DNA from: Candidatus Omnitrophota bacterium
Lineage (GTDB): Bacteria > Omnitrophota > Gorgyraeia > Duberdicusellales > 4484-171
DNA length: 7,675 nucleotides
Direction of reading: 5' to 3'
NCBI GenBank assembly: GCA_021735105.1
Contig: JAIPHS010000043.1
Span: 1 to 7,675, forward strand
The notes under the pieces were generated by a model. That model was given only the letters and a program-made list of their open reading frames with translations. It ran no database searches and was not told where the DNA came from. The translations under genes and the position numbers were made by a program. Shown piece by piece: positions 6,974 through 7,675 of the stretch. Position 1 is the stretch's first letter, and each line of letters opens with the position of its first letter.

Positions 6974-7002
6974 TTGACAATTTATTCTAGAGATGATAAT
7001 AT
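6974..7002 (+). promoter_or_regulatory. Sigma70-type promoter of tRNA-Ala
   Basis: Perfect -35 TTGACA (6974-6979), a 17-nt spacer, and -10 TAATAT (6997-7002) with TG one base upstream (extended -10). The expected start at about 7009-7011 gives a leader of only 2-4 nt before the mature tRNA 5' end at 7013. Confidence 0.82.
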
Positions 7003-7012
7003 TCTCTTCGAT

Positions 7013-7085
7013 GGGGCCGTGGTGCAGTTGGGAGCACGCAACACTGGCAGTGTTGAGGTCGGGGGTTCAAATCCCCCCGGCTCCA
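7013..7085 (+). tRNA. tRNA-Ala(GGC)
   Basis: A 73-nt class I tRNA. Acceptor GGGGCCG pairs with CGGCTCC and includes the G3-U70 wobble pair, the main identity element for alanyl-tRNA synthetase; the discriminator is A. The D stem is GTGC/GCAC. Anticodon stem CAACA/TGTTG encloses CTGGCAG with anticodon GGC (7046-7048), reading GCC and GCU. T arm GGGGG/CCCCC encloses TTCAAAT. CCA is not encoded (TAA follows the discriminator). Confidence 0.98.
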
Positions 7086-7133
7086 TAAATTATTACCTAT
7101 TGTTTCTGCTTTCCTTTTTTAACTCATAAATTC

Positions 7134-7142
7134 TGTTATAAT
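7134..7142 (+). promoter_or_regulatory. Extended -10 promoter of the helicase gene
   Basis: TG (7134-7135), one base, then a perfect -10 TATAAT (7137-7142). No recognisable -35 lies 16-18 nt upstream, as expected where an extended -10 compensates. The ATG at 7150 is only 7 nt past the -10, so transcription should start at 7149 or 7150 and the mRNA should lack a 5' leader. Read-through from tRNA-Ala remains possible because no terminator hairpin is visible between them. Confidence 0.72.
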
Positions 7143-7149
7143 AAATACA

Positions 7150-7675
7150 ATGAATCACTTTCAATTAGACCCATTCCAAAAAAAATCTATTGAGCTTGCT
7201 AAAAATCAAAATTCGGTGATAGTAAGTGCTCCTACCGGATCAGGTAAGACCTTAATTGCAGAAAGGCTTATTGAAGATTGCATAGAAAAAGACGAAAGTA
7301 TAATCTATACAGCACCAATAAAAGCTTTAAGCAACCAAAAATTCCGTGATTTTGGCAAAAAGTATCCAGATAAGGCCGGAATAGTTACCGGTGACGTTAG
7401 CATAAACAGAGATGCCCCCATCTTGATTATGACTACCGAAATTTTTAGAAACGCAATAATGGTAAATCCTCAAGAATTTAAGAAGACTAATTGGGTAATC
7501 TTTGATGAAATTCATTATCTTGATGATATCGAACGAGGAACTGTATGGGAAGAAGCTATAATATTACTTCCTCCCAATATGAAGATGCTGGCCTTAAGTG
7601 CAACTATCCCTAATTCTAAAGAATTTTCCGGATGGCTTAAAAAAGTTCACAAGCATCCGATAAAAGTAATAATAG
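7150..7675 (+). CDS. Ski2/Mtr4-type DExH-box RNA helicase (5' part)
   Basis: The first 175 codons of a gene that continues past the window edge. Superfamily 2 motifs appear in order: a Q-motif-like FQLDPFQ (4-10), Walker A APTGSGKT (27-34), motif Ia TAPIKALSNQK (54-64), TGDVSIN (80-86), MTTEIFRN (94-101), motif II DEIH (119-122) followed by YLDDIERGTVWEE, and motif III SATIP (150-154). DEIH plus the GDVSIN, MTTEI and ERG.VWEE blocks identify the Ski2/Mtr4 (Dob10) branch, ATP-driven RNA unwinding enzymes that assist RNA decay or processing; mycobacterial HelY is a bacterial relative. The ATG is fixed by the Q motif and by the promoter just upstream; no Shine-Dalgarno is present. The second RecA domain and C-terminal helical domains lie outside the window, so completeness cannot be judged. 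Confidence 0.92.
   Translation, partial: MNHFQLDPFQKKSIELAKNQNSVIVSAPTGSGKTLIAERLIEDCIEKDESIIYTAPIKALSNQKFRDFGKKYPDKAGIVTGDVSINRDAPILIMTTEIFRNAIMVNPQEFKKTNWVIFDEIHYLDDIERGTVWEEAIILLPPNMKMLALSATIPNSKEFSGWLKKVHKHPIKVII

Noticed and set aside
7059..7074. A shared CAAATCCCC string between the tRNA-Ala T arm and the 6907-6936 hairpin, hinting at a tRNA fragment.
   Set aside because: The match is 9 nt and does not extend into tRNA structure; too short to support a duplicated tRNA end or attachment site.
7327..7515. A minus-strand ORF opposite the helicase gene.
   Set aside because: Antisense to conserved helicase motifs, with no recognisable protein features.

Overview
The window is AT-rich bacterial chromosome with compact, ordinary-looking gene content: six complete genes on the minus strand, two tRNA genes facing away from each other, and the 5' part of a plus-strand helicase gene that runs off the right edge. 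An LptE-type lipoprotein and a BamD-type protein point to a diderm (outer-membrane) bacterium. Low GC, compact operons, tRNA genes without encoded CCA, and a Trp-rich WIWSP...KW..NP segment after the BamD signal peptide would fit an uncultured lineage such as Candidatus Omnitrophota. That placement is an inference from recollection of similar proteins, not something the window proves.

Layout. Positions 32-1539 (minus) hold a two-gene envelope operon, bamD-like then lptE-like. It is driven by a near-consensus promoter at 1546-1574 whose predicted start falls on the A of the bamD ATG. Positions 1591-1618 hold a rho-independent terminator that ends a second minus-strand operon reading nfo (endonuclease IV), leuS (leucyl-tRNA synthetase), comEA (HhH DNA receptor) and comEC (DNA-uptake channel, permease part only). 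Its genes overlap by 1 nt or are separated by 3-7 nt. A tRNA-Leu(CAA) gene lies 48 nt upstream of nfo on the same strand and may head this unit. A 192-nt spacer with an unexplained terminator-like hairpin separates it from tRNA-Ala(GGC) on the plus strand, which has a good promoter. Then comes a Ski2/Mtr4-type DExH RNA helicase gene with an extended -10 promoter placed 7 nt before its ATG.

How the genes relate. bamD and lptE both serve outer-membrane biogenesis (beta-barrel protein insertion and LPS delivery). leuS shares a strand, and possibly a transcript, with its cognate tRNA-Leu. comEA and comEC form the core of a natural-transformation uptake path, although the nuclease-like metallo-beta-lactamase domain usual in full-length ComEC is absent here. 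nfo repairs abasic sites.

I found no CRISPR array, insertion sequence, phage remnant or defence island. The most interesting signal is in the promoters: two protein genes (bamD and the helicase) look leaderless, and the three best promoters all carry a TG extended -10 element. No stretch over 300 nt lacks a gene.
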